DNA from: Paragordius varius
Lineage: Eukaryota > Nematomorpha
DNA length: 64,000 bases
Assembly: GCA_964247055.1 (NCBI GenBank)
Contig: OZ176052.1
Span: 8,122,001-8,186,000 of the forward strand
Direction: 5' to 3'
Part shown: in pieces, positions 25,153 through 36,245 of the stretch
Numbering within the stretch: position 1 is the first letter of the stretch
Layout of the letters: each line of letters starts with the position of its first letter
Translations under genes and position numbers: made by a program
The notes under the pieces: generated by a model
Databases searched by the model: none
What the model was told of the DNA's origin: nothing
The model's input: only the letters and a program-made list of their open reading frames with translations

Positions 25153-25496
25153 TTTAGGCTTATGTATATAATTTTTACTAGGACAGAAGCATAAATTCAA
25201 TAGAACCGTTTCTCTTAGTAGTTTTTAAAAATCTAATATAGTTTGGGGTATTTAGATACCCCGATTAAAATGGAAGTGTTAATTTTTTACAATTCTACAT
25301 TTTTTTATAAAAAGTTTTGTCCTATACGCCTAGAAAGTTAATAAGGGTCTATGGTCATTAAAAAAACAATTTTTATATTCTGTGTTTTTATTTACCATTT
25401 GCTAAATTCCTAATAGGAAGTTCTGGTCACCATATGAAAAAAGACATCCGTGTAACGTCATTTTGTCGATCAGTTTGTCAGCCAATTCTGTCTTAA

Positions 25497-25832
25497 ATGG
25501 GAGACATAGAGAAGGGTGCCAAAATTTTTAAACAGAAATGCGCTCAATGTCATACATGTAAAAAGAATGAGCCTAATATGACTGGTCCTAATTTGTTTTG
25601 TTTGTTTGGTCGAAAAACCGGCAGTGTTGCAGGATATCAATATACTGAAGCCAATAAAAACAAAGGTATAAATATTTTTTATAATTAAGGTATTGTATGG
25701 GGCCGTGATACTCTTGATATTTATCTCACTAATCCTAAAAAATATATACCTGGCACTAAAATGGTATTTGCCGGGCTTCGAAAACCTGAAGAACGAGCTG
25801 ATCTTATAGCATTCCTTGAATCTTGCCAATAA
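25497..25832 (+). CDS. Cytochrome c
   Basis: Mitochondrial intermembrane-space electron carrier between complexes III and IV. Exons 25497-25665 and 25690-25832 give 103 aa (family about 104). The heme-binding CAQCH follows GAKIFKQK; then [37 protein letters not shown] (the axial Met) and a closing helix RADLIAFL. The only intron is 24 bp (25666-25689, GT...AG, with an in-frame TAA if retained) and interrupts the codon for Gly-56 (mature numbering), the site of the intron in vertebrate somatic cytochrome c. Oddities: HTC instead of HTV after the heme motif and NLFC where NLHG is usual, adding cysteines. AATAAA at 25878-25883. Confidence 0.95.
25666..25689 (+). other. 24-bp intron of cytochrome c
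   Basis: GTATAAATATTTTTTATAATTAAG without its last bases would still lack any room for a long pyrimidine tract: it is GT, A/T-only sequence, then AG, phase 1. Removing it joins KNKG to IVWGRDTL as in other cytochromes c; keeping it puts TAA in frame. Confidence 0.9.
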
Positions 25833-25877
25833 TTGTATAAAACACTACCGGGTTGTTTTTTGTGATTCTCTTTAGCC

Positions 25878-25883
25878 AATAAA
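25878..25883 (+). terminator. Poly(A) signal of cytochrome c
   Basis: AATAAA 46 bases after the stop. On the opposite strand an AATAAA (25916-25911) serves the convergent gene ending at 25986, so the two 3' ends overlap or nearly so. Confidence 0.7.
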
Positions 25884-25985
25884 TGATTTGCAAAATACTC
25901 TTAATGAAAATTTATTTTAAATAGCGAATGTTCTAAATAAATTTTAATTAAATCCACAATATATTTTTGTTAAAATTATATATAT

Positions 25986-28900
25986 TTATCTCCAATCTGG
26001 TATTTCACCGTACATTACATCTGTGCGTGCTAATCTATCAATTGATGTTCGAACACTTGTAATCGGTGTTGATACCAATTTAGCCACCGCGGCTGTAGAT
26101 AAAATCTTTGTATCTACTGAACTAATAATTTTTGGCAAAGACGAAACGGCATTCGATGCAGCTTCTATAAAAAAGATGGTTAAACATAATCGATAAATAT
26201 TTTTTATATATATTAAAATCATTTTTTTAGTGATGATACGATACTTGCAACCGTATCATTATTTTCGACTTAAATTATTAGTCATTTTTTTATTGATTAA
26301 AATTAACTATCCAGTGATTCTTTTTTTAAATATAATGGCTTGGATTAACTCCGTTCTTCGAAACACAACTCTATTTTCCAATTTTCGTTTTTTAACTATT
26401 TAACATTAAAAAACTGTATAAAGTTAATTTTAACACTATTTTATATAATATTAAATGATTATAATTTGACAAATAAATTTTACTAATTAACTATTTAAAC
26501 TTCTAAAATAAAAAAAAATATTTGTTATAAAAATGTAATTTCATATAAAAATGCTTCTAGAATGCACTGAAAATAAACATATAATTTTTATAACAATATT
26601 TATCGAAAATTTGCTTGCAGTGTAATTAAATGCAAAAAAAAGTCAAATCACTATAATTTATTATCTATGCTATTTGGCAAAATATTAAAAGTTTGCGATG
26701 ATATTTTTATTTTACTTTTTTGGTTTCATTTTTGGATAATACATTATGAAGGCAATCGATTGTATATTTTAAAAATTTAAATCAATATTTTATAGAAATA
26801 TTTACCTAGATTAAATATATGGTGATTTTTTGGTTTAAGCGCATATTGGTATAAGGCGGGAAAATCTGAAAATTGTTTTTTTACCCTACTTTATAATAAA
26901 ATTATGGTTATTTCAAAGGTCAAAGAATAATATTTTAAATTTAAAATTGGCTTTTTTAATTAATATCACTTTTTAATTAATCAATTATAAAATATCATTC
27001 AAATTATGTAGCGCTTTAGGGAAAGTTTATATATGGCTCAATTTTTTTAAACAAATATCTAAGTCAAAATTCAATTCAAATAGATATAATGATTACATTG
27101 ATTGTTTAACTAGGGAAGGAATGTTAAATATATGAACCATAATTGCATTCATCTTAAATTTATTTTGGCCAAGATATGATCAATCAAGAATATTATTTGC
27201 AACCTAGTTTTTTTAATGTGTCGCTATTAACACCTTATTAACTTTTTATTTTTCGTAGGCATTTACATTTTGGGGTAGTTTTGTACCGAGCAGAGGTATC
27301 TATGATAACCAATAATATGCATTCTATGGGATTCGCATAAAATGTAAATTAATTTTAAACCGTCAAAATTTTTTCAATAATAGCTAAATAAACTATAAAA
27401 ATACTTTCTTATTGTATTTATATTTTGTCAGCATATTTTTGATAATTATTAAATTGAAATTGTGATTTTGAGTGCTAAAAAATTTTTTGACTAGAATTAC
27501 AAAACTGTAATAAGTAAAGGCTTTTTTATCCAGTATACAAGTTTAATATTTTAATCATAATCAAATCGGATATATTTTATTACAAATTTTTAGGCCCTGG
27601 GGTTTTATTTACTGCAAAATTTTCATTTAAAGGATAATGAGGTGTTAACAAGTGAATAGATTTTTTTGTTTATTTATTTTTAGTGAAATTGGAAAATGTT
27701 ATAGGCCAGTTTTTAGGCAAAACCGATTGTGTTATAAGAAAATGACGAACCAGAGGTTGTAAAACATTTTGAAGGCTATTCAAAAATTTTTAGAGGGGAT
27801 TTAAACTCAATTTTTTTTATATAACAATTAAAATTATTTGATGTTAATTATATTGGCATATTTAATTTTGATTAGCTTATTTTTGAAAATTAATATTTAA
27901 ATCATTAATAATTAATAACACTGCTCAACAAGGTTTTGCACCACCCCATTATTTTTGCATTTTCTGATACCTAATGGCATGGAAAGGCCAAAACAAAAAA
28001 GAAAATTAAGGCTACCAATAGGATTTTATTTAATTCTTAAAATTGTATTTAATTCAAAAATTACAATCATTCCTCGTGTACATATGTTTAAATATTCAAA
28101 CGAGCAAGTCGATACGAGTAATATTCCATGCATGGATAACAAAATTCTAGGCATTAAATAAGATACTAAACAAGCTAAGAGCCAAAGTATTAAAAATCTA
28201 AAAGAGCTTATGTATAGTGTGTTAGATCCGGGCGGCTGCACAAGCTCTGCATATCCCCCAAGCGATCCTATAATTATGCCAGATGTGGCAAAGATAACAA
28301 TAAGTAATCGTAAAGTCCGATAAGAGACACTTGCAAGCAACCAGGCATATTGACATGTCAAATTAACCAATTTACAGAATAAAGTTAGATAAATTCTACA
28401 ACTAAATTGAATAAAAATTAGGTAAATACAAATGGTCCAATCCCATAACAGTAAATTCTACTTAAAGTGGCTACACAACCTCCATCTAAAATTCAAAATA
28501 CAAAACAACCAATAATTTAAAAAAAATAAGGTATATCCACTAGGTATAAATAAAAGATGTTTTGCAAGAACTAACTCAAGAGGAAAAGCCTAATAAGTAC
28601 TCGAAAGAACAAAAACTAACAAAAAAATATAGCCTATCTGAAAGCCGAAGGTTTAAACCATAGATTGCCTTTTTTAGTATTTTCTTAAAAATTCTTTATA
28701 CGTGTTAAAAATTCACTTGAAAAAAAAGACTAAATTTTGACGTTTAAGTCCGTACTATTTTTTTCTCTCTGATATTTAAATGACAATTTTATATTCAAAA
28801 GATAGAGTTTAAAACGCTTTATTAAATGATATTAAGTTTATAATATAATAACATTTTATTATAAAGTTATATTTAATTTTCTCTCGATTTTCTCTTGTTT

Positions 28901-29872
28901 TTGAAAAATTGAAAAACCTATAATATTTCAAAATTCTGATTGGCGGGATCAAAAAATTTTTCAAATTCGGTTTTAAAACACCGAAATTAGTCTTAATTTA
29001 AAAGTTTAAGTGGTGGTGCTCAAAAAAGTCCAAATTTGTCGACTAGTGTAATAGTTCATGAGCAACACTTTTAAAAAAGATTTTTTCTTATAATATACCA
29101 TTTTTAAGTCAAATGCAACATTTTTCAAGCAAACGCAACATTTTTAAAATTCTTGCTTTTGACTAAAAAATGGTATACACGTTTTTTAAGGCAACACATT
29201 TTAACACAATATGTTGTTTTAAAATTAATTTGTATAATGTTTTCACAAAACTTTATAAAATGTAATGGCAAACCTGATACTGGTGCCCCGGACTTAACCG
29301 ATGCGTCTACGGTAATGTTAACGTTTACCGCTGGAGTTATTGGCTGAACATTTGGGAGAGAAACTAATGGGGCTTGGGATATAACCTCCGATATTACTGA
29401 GGATAAATTACTTAACACCTTGGGAGCCCCAGAAACTGCGGAGGACAATAAACCATCGCTATTGGGCTGACTGATATTGACATTTAATCCAGACACCACG
29501 CTTACAGAAGCTTGTAACTTTGGCAACACAGATGTTAACTTTGGAACTATATCAGCCACTGATGCTAGCAATTGCGAAACTATATAATAATAGATGTTTT
29601 ATTCATCAGAATACATATATTTGATGTATTTAAACCCGTAAATATTTACCATTTCCCAGTGTAAGGCCTTTCTTCGCAAGCTAAGTTATTCTCTTTTTGC
29701 TAAACTAATTCTATGTTTTTATTTTTATATCCTTTACTTATATTTATATTGTCTTTATCTTCACAGTATTTAGGACCACCTTAAACATAATATCTAAGGA
29801 CTGGCATGATACAACCAAATTAAAAATTAAAGTAATAACTGAAAACGTTACAGGGTTGAAACTTAAAATCAT
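25986..29872 (-). CDS. Orphan secreted Ser/Val/Ala-rich protein
   Basis: Four exons on the - strand: 29872-29780, 29680-29650, 29579-29274 and 26164-25986 (phases 0, 1, 1), 609 nt, 202 aa. The first exon is a signal peptide (MILSFNPVTFSVITLIFNLV, then VSCQS). The rest is low-complexity and amphipathic, with recurring VADIVPKLTSVLPKL, VLSNLSSVISEV and SLPKIISSV phrases, and ends GEIPDWR. There are no cysteines after the signal region and no known domain. The two large exons join well in phase and composition; the first two are inferred from splice sites and the fitting signal peptide. Intron 3 (3.1 kb) contains a CACTA-like element. Function unknown. Confidence 0.65.
26165..27918 (-). other. 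Intron of the orphan gene, left part
   Basis: AT-rich intron sequence with a diverged family Y segment near 27230-27480 (TTTGGGGTAGTTTTGTACCG). No coding signal. Confidence 0.4.
27919..29048 (-). mobile_element. CACTA-like non-autonomous element, copy 2
   Basis: A 1.13-kb element with the same ends as the copy at 15189-16298, in inverted orientation. TAA flanks both sides (27916-27918, 29049-29051). It is inserted in the third intron of the secreted orphan gene, leaving the splice sites intact. Confidence 0.75.
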
Positions 29873-30779
29873 TCTGTGAACCAAAAATAAAAATATTTGA
29901 AATGTTTAGTTCCGTAACTGTGCTACAGGTTGGGCCTGCAAAAACCCAACATTAATTTATAAGCGACCACACTCACGGTTATTAATTCATTTTCAATCAG
30001 TCGCTTTCCTCAACCTATCTGCCATTAAATTTATTTTACTATATTTTTGCAAAATTTATAGTCATTATAATTCATATAATGTTTTTAAACCAGCATTTTA
30101 CAACTTTGTAGCGAGATTTCGCTTTAAAATTTTTATAAACCATATTTAAATACCTCCAAAAGGAATATGTATCAATAAGATGAAAAATATTAACTTCATA
30201 ATCAAAAAATATTAAAACCTAAAAGTAATGTATAATATTACCAAAATAAAAAATAAAATTTGATATAAATAGAAACGAATTTAAAGTTTAGTTCACAAAT
30301 ATATAGGTTAACGATGTTTTAGAGAGATGTTATAGCTTTATCCAAACGACACTCAAGACACATTTATGACACTTCAATTATGTGTGACCATAACAAAACT
30401 TGTAATGTATGTAATTATAGGACGTGAGACGGCAAAGGTTAATTTGACATTTGATAAAATATTAGCTTAAAAATAGGATCAAGGTTAATCATAACCAAAT
30501 AATTGAGTGTGGAAAAATAAAAAAACTGTTGAAAATCGTATTATGTCTACATACTTATAAAGAGGATGTTAATTTGTAACTCATAATTTATAAGGCTAAA
30601 CAAATTTTAATGGTTTATATCTCTCATGATAATTCAAAATCTTATAACGTGGTGAGAAATATGATTTATTCGAAAAAAAGATTTTAGTTACTGATTATGC
30701 GTTGGCTTTTTTTATATAATTTTTTATTTGCCAGCTATGTTCACTATTTTTTATTTGTGCTTAAACTGGCTGCTTAACC
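29873..30779. other. Spacer upstream of the orphan gene
   Basis: AT-rich with no recognised gene or repeat. The promoter of the - strand orphan gene should lie here. Confidence 0.35.
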
Positions 30780-31431
30780 GGTTTAATGTTATTAATATTT
30801 CTTTTCCCCCAAAAAAGGGCAACTAAGGGTTTGTAGTCATATAAATTTCCAAATGCCTTCCATATAGTATGAAATTTTTTGAGTGCAAAAATTTACTGCT
30901 TTAGCTTCTCTTTCAATTTTTACCACTCGAACATGTTCGAGAATGGTAAAAGATTGGGCACTTTTTCTGTGAGGTTTTATAAAATAAAATTGGCTCAACC
31001 ATTTTGTTTGTGGCATCTGCTTCCATAAAAGAATATTTATTAAAAGCCATTAGTACCGGGAGTTTAGTTAATATTATTTTGCAATAAAGTTGCTTTCGTC
31101 CACCGTCAAGATAATCAAAACTTGTACAATTAATAAGATTTGGTTGTAAATTTGGTGTATATCGCTCATGAAAATTTATATCCTAAAAAAGAATGCGACA
31201 ACTTTGAATGGCCTCTTATTTTTAATTAGGTTGAGTACCTTTCCCAGAGATTACATAACCCATGTATTTTAATTGAATCACGATTTGGAGTTTGTGCAAT
31301 CGTAACCCGGCCTCTTGTAACCTTAAAACAATCCTCAAACTTTTGTTATGTTCATCTTTTGTGGCAACTGATTGCCCAACACAAATGGCTTAGCGGGCTG
31401 CATTTTTAACTCAGAAAACCCAGGGTGCCGC

Positions 31432-31464
<33 letters not shown>

Positions 31465-31870
31465 GCAATAATTTATAATATATTAGATTTTAAACATGAA
31501 ACTGTAAAATGCAATCACGATATACCAATTTTTTCTAGTTCTTGCCAATTATATCGACTTATTTAGAAAAATTGTTTAAAAAATATCATCTTTACTAAGA
31601 TTTTATGAGCATATATTGCAAATTATAAATTTCCAAATTTTTCGCGGGCTGCATGCGAACGTATTTTCCTCATGAGTTTGTTAATATATATCTTTGAAAT
31701 GTTCGGAGCGGAGGTCAACCCGAAGGGAAGTCGTTGGCACGCGTAACCTTTGTAAATAGTTATCGTAAGAAGTGACTGGGATCTGTCTAGGCAACTGTAT
31801 TTCCAAAGTTAAAAATACTACCCCATTTGACACCTTGGTAGTTAAAACATCAGAGGGTATCAGCTGTGAA
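30780..31870 (-). mobile_element. Ty3/Gypsy-like LTR retroelement fossil
   Basis: Remains of a pol region on the - strand. Reverse-transcriptase-like (LPFGLTSAP) and RNase-H-like sequence can be made out in the expected order. No LTRs or other genes of the element were found. It is broken many times, old, and carries a later hAT-derived insertion. Confidence 0.65.
31374..31660 (+). mobile_element. Partial copy of the 43.1-kb hAT-like MITE
   Basis: Shares CCAACACAAATG...GCGGGC.GCAT, TTCAAACATRAAACTG-like and TCGCGGGCTGCAT phrases with 43113-43604, in the same orientation. It includes an (AT)n run at about 31432-31461 and lies inside the retroelement fossil. Confidence 0.55.
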
Positions 31871-31884
31871 TCGTGTAATTATAT

Positions 31885-33070
31885 CGACCGCGACGGCTCC
31901 CATAGCTCGCCTAGTACGTGAACTGGATCGTTGTAGGAGGTCTGAAGGCTTGCGAAGGGACTCGACGAGGTATGTCCTTCGCCTTCCATTCCCTTCTCCC
32001 GGTAATCAGTACCCGGTCCTGGTATCAGATGGTATCTCCCACATTATGTTAAAAAAATTTTTTTATTCGAAGGGTGGTCCCGCTAGCTATTACGAAAATT
32101 ATATGTGAGGGCGACTACTGGCCATACACACCCTACAAAAGTGATCATAACTGAGGCAATTTTTTTTGCATTTTCTGGACAAGGAGGAGGAACGTACTTG
32201 TAACCAGAACTCCCCCATGACCTGCTTCTTGTAGATCATATCATTATTATTTGTTCAACTTGATGGGGAATTTTCTTTATTATTATTAACTATTTATTTA
32301 TTGTAGTAATGTATTTTTTCGATGTTGTCTTAACATTTTTAATTTTCTCCTTTTTATCTAGTATAAATAAGCTATATCGACAATCATTTGAAGAAGAGTC
32401 ACTGGAATGCCAATCCTTCCATAGGGTCTCTACTTTTCATCACCTCTCAACTTTTGGGTGGGCGAATCCAAGAATGCATTTTGTAGCTTTGTTTGCGCCT
32501 TCAAACTGACACGTTTCACAGCCACTTTTAACCGTTCCAAGAAGTTGATCGTAACTTCGCCTGAATTCCTTGTTGGTAAAGTTTAACCCTGTTTGATTAT
32601 CTATTAACCGAAGATTAGACTTGCATGGCTAAGGATGACATTCCAGTGACACTCGAAATGATTGTCGATATTTATTCTTTCGAACTTGAAGAAATAAAAT
32701 GCTCAAACTACATCAAAAATATATATCACATAGTAAATAGATGGTTGATAATGATAAAAATTGCTTAAATTAAAAAAAAAGGATAACATGATCAACAAAA
32801 TCAGGAGCAGGCTACGCGTGAATTGTGGTTACAAGCACGGTCATCTTCCTTGTTCAGCGGAAGGCAAAAACAAGTGCCACAGATATATCACTTAGAGCAT
32901 GTGTAGGGCCAGTAGTTACCGGGGACACATGATTTGTAAGATAGACAGCGGGGCCACCCCCGATAACGGAAATTATCCATAACATACCGTGCGAATGGTT
33001 TCATAAGAGAACCTCCAAACAGACAACAGCGATCCAGTTCACGTACCGGTGAGACATGGTAGCCGTCGGT
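31885..33070. mobile_element. GC-richer palindromic (fold-back) element
   Basis: The two halves are diverged inverted copies about a centre near 32480. Matching pairs: ACGTGAACTGGATCG at about 31915-31930 with its complement near 33030; TACTTGTAACCA near 32200 with its complement near 32840; TATCGACAATCATTT near 32376 with its complement near 32660; GTCACTGGAATG near 32398 with its complement near 32640. It is clearly less AT-rich than its surroundings. No transposase, target duplication or protein is convincing. Confidence 0.65.
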
Positions 33071-33300
33071 AAAAAATTAAAGCATTACTATTTAATATTG
33101 AAAAACAATGTTTAATAATTATTTAACTAAAAAACTTTCAGTAAGTAGTTTTTATCAGCTAAACTGGGGAGAAAACAACCCCGAAAAGTAATATCCTATG
33201 AGAAAAGAAAAGTTAATGATAACCATACTTTGCTTAAAGCTGACCCCAATTTAATCGGATTCTTAAAGCTGTTTGTTAACCAAGATCAATTTTAGTTTTA

Positions 33301-34675
33301 TACTATAAAAAAATGCTGTTGTGATCTGTATCCGGAAAACCGGTAGACCCATTCAAATTCAAATGCCGAATAAATAATCATTAATGAATAACCCGACAAT
33401 AGCTTTGCCCTTTTTTGAATTGGGCCTTGGGCCCACCCGTGTAAAAAAACGTTTTTTTTGAAATTAAGTCCACAAAAATCGTGTCTTGGAGACAATTTTC
33501 CGGAAAACGTGTTGGACCATTTGATTTCAAATATGATTTTTTTACTTATTTTCGATTATGCCGAACATAGTCGGCTCGGCTTTTTAATTTAGGCCCTCTT
33601 TTTACCCCCCCTCCCCCCCCCCCCCCCGTAAAATGCCATTTTGTTTAATCCACGAAAATAATATTTTGAATCCACTTTTCGCCCAAGGTACGAGACCGTA
33701 AAAATTCAATGATGATGTATACCCTGTTAAAAGGTAAAAATTTTAGTCGTGCGTTTTTTTATATTGGCTGCTGGGTAAGGAGATACCCGCTAAAAACTGC
33801 CCCGTCATATCAAAATAGCGTGCCTTTGGGGCTAAATTTCAGAAAACCTATCAGGCCATATGAGTTTAAAAAGTACTTAAAATGTTATCCGTAACAAGGC
33901 AAAAATTTAGGTCGTGCGGTTTTTTAAATTAGCGGTTAATTAGGCCCCTCACGCCCCGAAAAATGCTCTACCATAGAATGATTTTTCAGTTTTGAGGCAA
34001 TTTTTCCAAAAACTAATAAGAGCATATGGAATCACCCATGATTCCAGGTATTCTCCGTAAAAAGGCAAAAATTTTAATCAAGCGCTTTTTTGTATCAGCC
34101 TCTGGGTAGGAAGCTATCCGCCTAAAACTGCTGCACCATATCGAAATTGCGTTGTTTAGGAGTTAATTTACAGAAAATTTATGAAGCCATATGAACTCAT
34201 CAAAAGCTTGAAATATTACCAGTAACTAGGTAAAAATTAAGTTCAGGCGTTTTTTTATTAGCCGTTAATTTGGGGCCTTTATGCCCTGTAAATACGCAAT
34301 CATATAACGATCATTTAGTGTTGTATTTTTTCGAATAACCCATGAGACGATGGTATCAAAGATGATTCCAAATATTTGCCCTATAAAGGCAAAGATTTCA
34401 ACTCAGCGCTTTTTCCATATATGTCCATGGGTAGGGGTCTACCGGTTTAAAACTGAGACGCCATACAAAAATGGCGTGGTTTTGGAGCTAATTTTCAAAA
34501 AACTTAAGAAGCCATGCAAGTTCAATTAAGGCTTTAAATAATACCCAAAAGGTAAAAATTAAGTATAGCGGTTTTTTACCTTAACCGTCAATTTGGGGCC
34601 TATACAACAGTAAACAATATATTAGTATGAATGCACAGTTTTGAAAATTCTATGAAGCATCGTTCTGTTAATGAT
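33301..34675 (+). mobile_element. Non-autonomous Helitron, copy 3
   Basis: Starts near ACTATAAAAAAATGCTG (a decayed 5' end), continues with GTGATCTGTATCCGGAAAAC and the modular body, and stops at about 34675 before the hairpin. A run of C's lies near 33608-33625. It spans the sequence interrupted in copy 1, and so shows the uninterrupted form of the hAT-A target (CCATGGGTAGGGGTCTACC). Confidence 0.75.
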
Positions 34676-34808
34676 CAGGCCTAATTAGGAATTGGTGAGA
34701 TAGGTACTTTACATACGACAACGCAGGTTTTTTTATAATTCTACAGCATTAAAAAATGGGCAAATTACCCTAATTAAAGCGATCAACTGCATCACAAGTT
34801 ATTCGTTA

Positions 34809-34839
<31 letters not shown>

Positions 34840-35070
34840 GGAATTTTACAAATGTGTGTAAGTCAAACCTCTTTACTTAATAAAGACAAAATTATACATG
34901 TCTTTTTTATATATCCGATGTCAAAAAAGCGTTTTATGCTCGTTTCACCCAATAATTGCTTATGTTTTTTTATATTAAGATCATTGCTGAATAAATATTT
35001 TTTTATAACATTGTTTAATTTGGTGCTTGGGGCCTTATACCCTTAAACTCGCTCAACAATATGTTATGAG

Positions 35071-35748
35071 TAGGGTTGTGCTGACCAAGTCATGACCCGG
35101 TCAGTGACTATTTATTTTTTGACCATGGTCATTTAAAAAAACAGCTGTTTTTTGAAAAATTGCTGGTAAATTTTTTTTGAAAGAGAAATAGTAAGATTTC
35201 AGTGTTTTTTAATCTATTTTTTAAAATATAAATTAAATATTTAAATATGCTTATTTAAAAATATAAAATTGTTAAACACGAATCGTTATAACATTAGCAT
35301 TTAAGCATATCCAGTTATTTCGAAAAACTAAATCAAGCACTTTGCAAAATATGCAATTACTCCATGTATGTGAACCAATAAAATGAGAAAGCATCTTATA
35401 TTTGGATATTAATTCATTGATGAAAGAAAGTGTAAAATAAACTAGGTAAAATTTAATTTGAAATATCCAGTATTAAAAGTTATGTATTTGAAGATTTAGA
35501 AGCCCACAAACATGTGGCAAAATTTGAAAACAAAATTCTTGGTTTGATTGAAAATATTTGTCAATGATAAATATAAAAAAATGTATAATAAACTTTTAAG
35601 AAAAAACATGATATTATTAGTGAAACGCTAGTGTCGTACGAACATTATTTTCACAATCCAATATATCGGATATTTACTTAAGTAAAAAGTGGTCATGACC
35701 ATGGGCTGACCGGACTTTTTTGAAAAAGCAGTCAAATGCACAACCCTA
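35071..35748. mobile_element. hAT MITE (family C), copy 2, intact ends
   Basis: A 678-bp element with ends TAGGGTTGTGC and GCACAACCCTA, flanked by a perfect 8-bp duplication GTTATGAG (35063-35070 and 35749-35756). It has no coding capacity. It is the uninterrupted counterpart of 14666-16500. Confidence 0.88.
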
Positions 35749-36245
35749 GTTATGAGGCTATTTTTCGCCAAAATGATGAGATCATAATAAATAAATTAGA
35801 AGTGCAGATCGCGTAAGGACTTCTTGGTGGGCATCGTAGCAGCCAAAGATTTAGGCTAGTTTTAAATTTTTAGCTTAGAACACCTAATACCAAAAATATA
35901 TATATTAAAATAGATTATATTTTGCAACTCTATTATATATGAACGTTCTTCTTCTAAAAAATAATATCGGATCTTAGATATCGGAAAAAAAATATTTTTT
36001 TGTATTTCCAGATTAGTATTGTTGATCATATACGTCCTTTATTTTATAACATAAAAACTATAGTTTAACCCGTTCTGGGCAGACTGTGTTCCGTATATAA
36101 TTGGGATTCGCGTTTTGAAGAATGTTTTAATTGCATATCTCATTTATAAGCATAAAAATATTGAAAAATCAGATCTAATAATTGGGTATATTTTTTGATA
36201 TAATTATAATAATAAATAAAATCACAGTAGGCAAAATAAAGCAAC

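Noticed and set aside
24749-25171. Open frames in Helitron copies (also near 33298 and 39425)
   Set aside because: The same phrases appear in several frames and copies without conservation at the protein level; the family is non-coding.
29153-29347. 64-codon + strand frame
   Set aside because: Antisense shadow of the secreted orphan's third exon.
31866-32108. Arg-rich open frame
   Set aside because: Falls within the palindromic element and is not preserved in the mirrored half.
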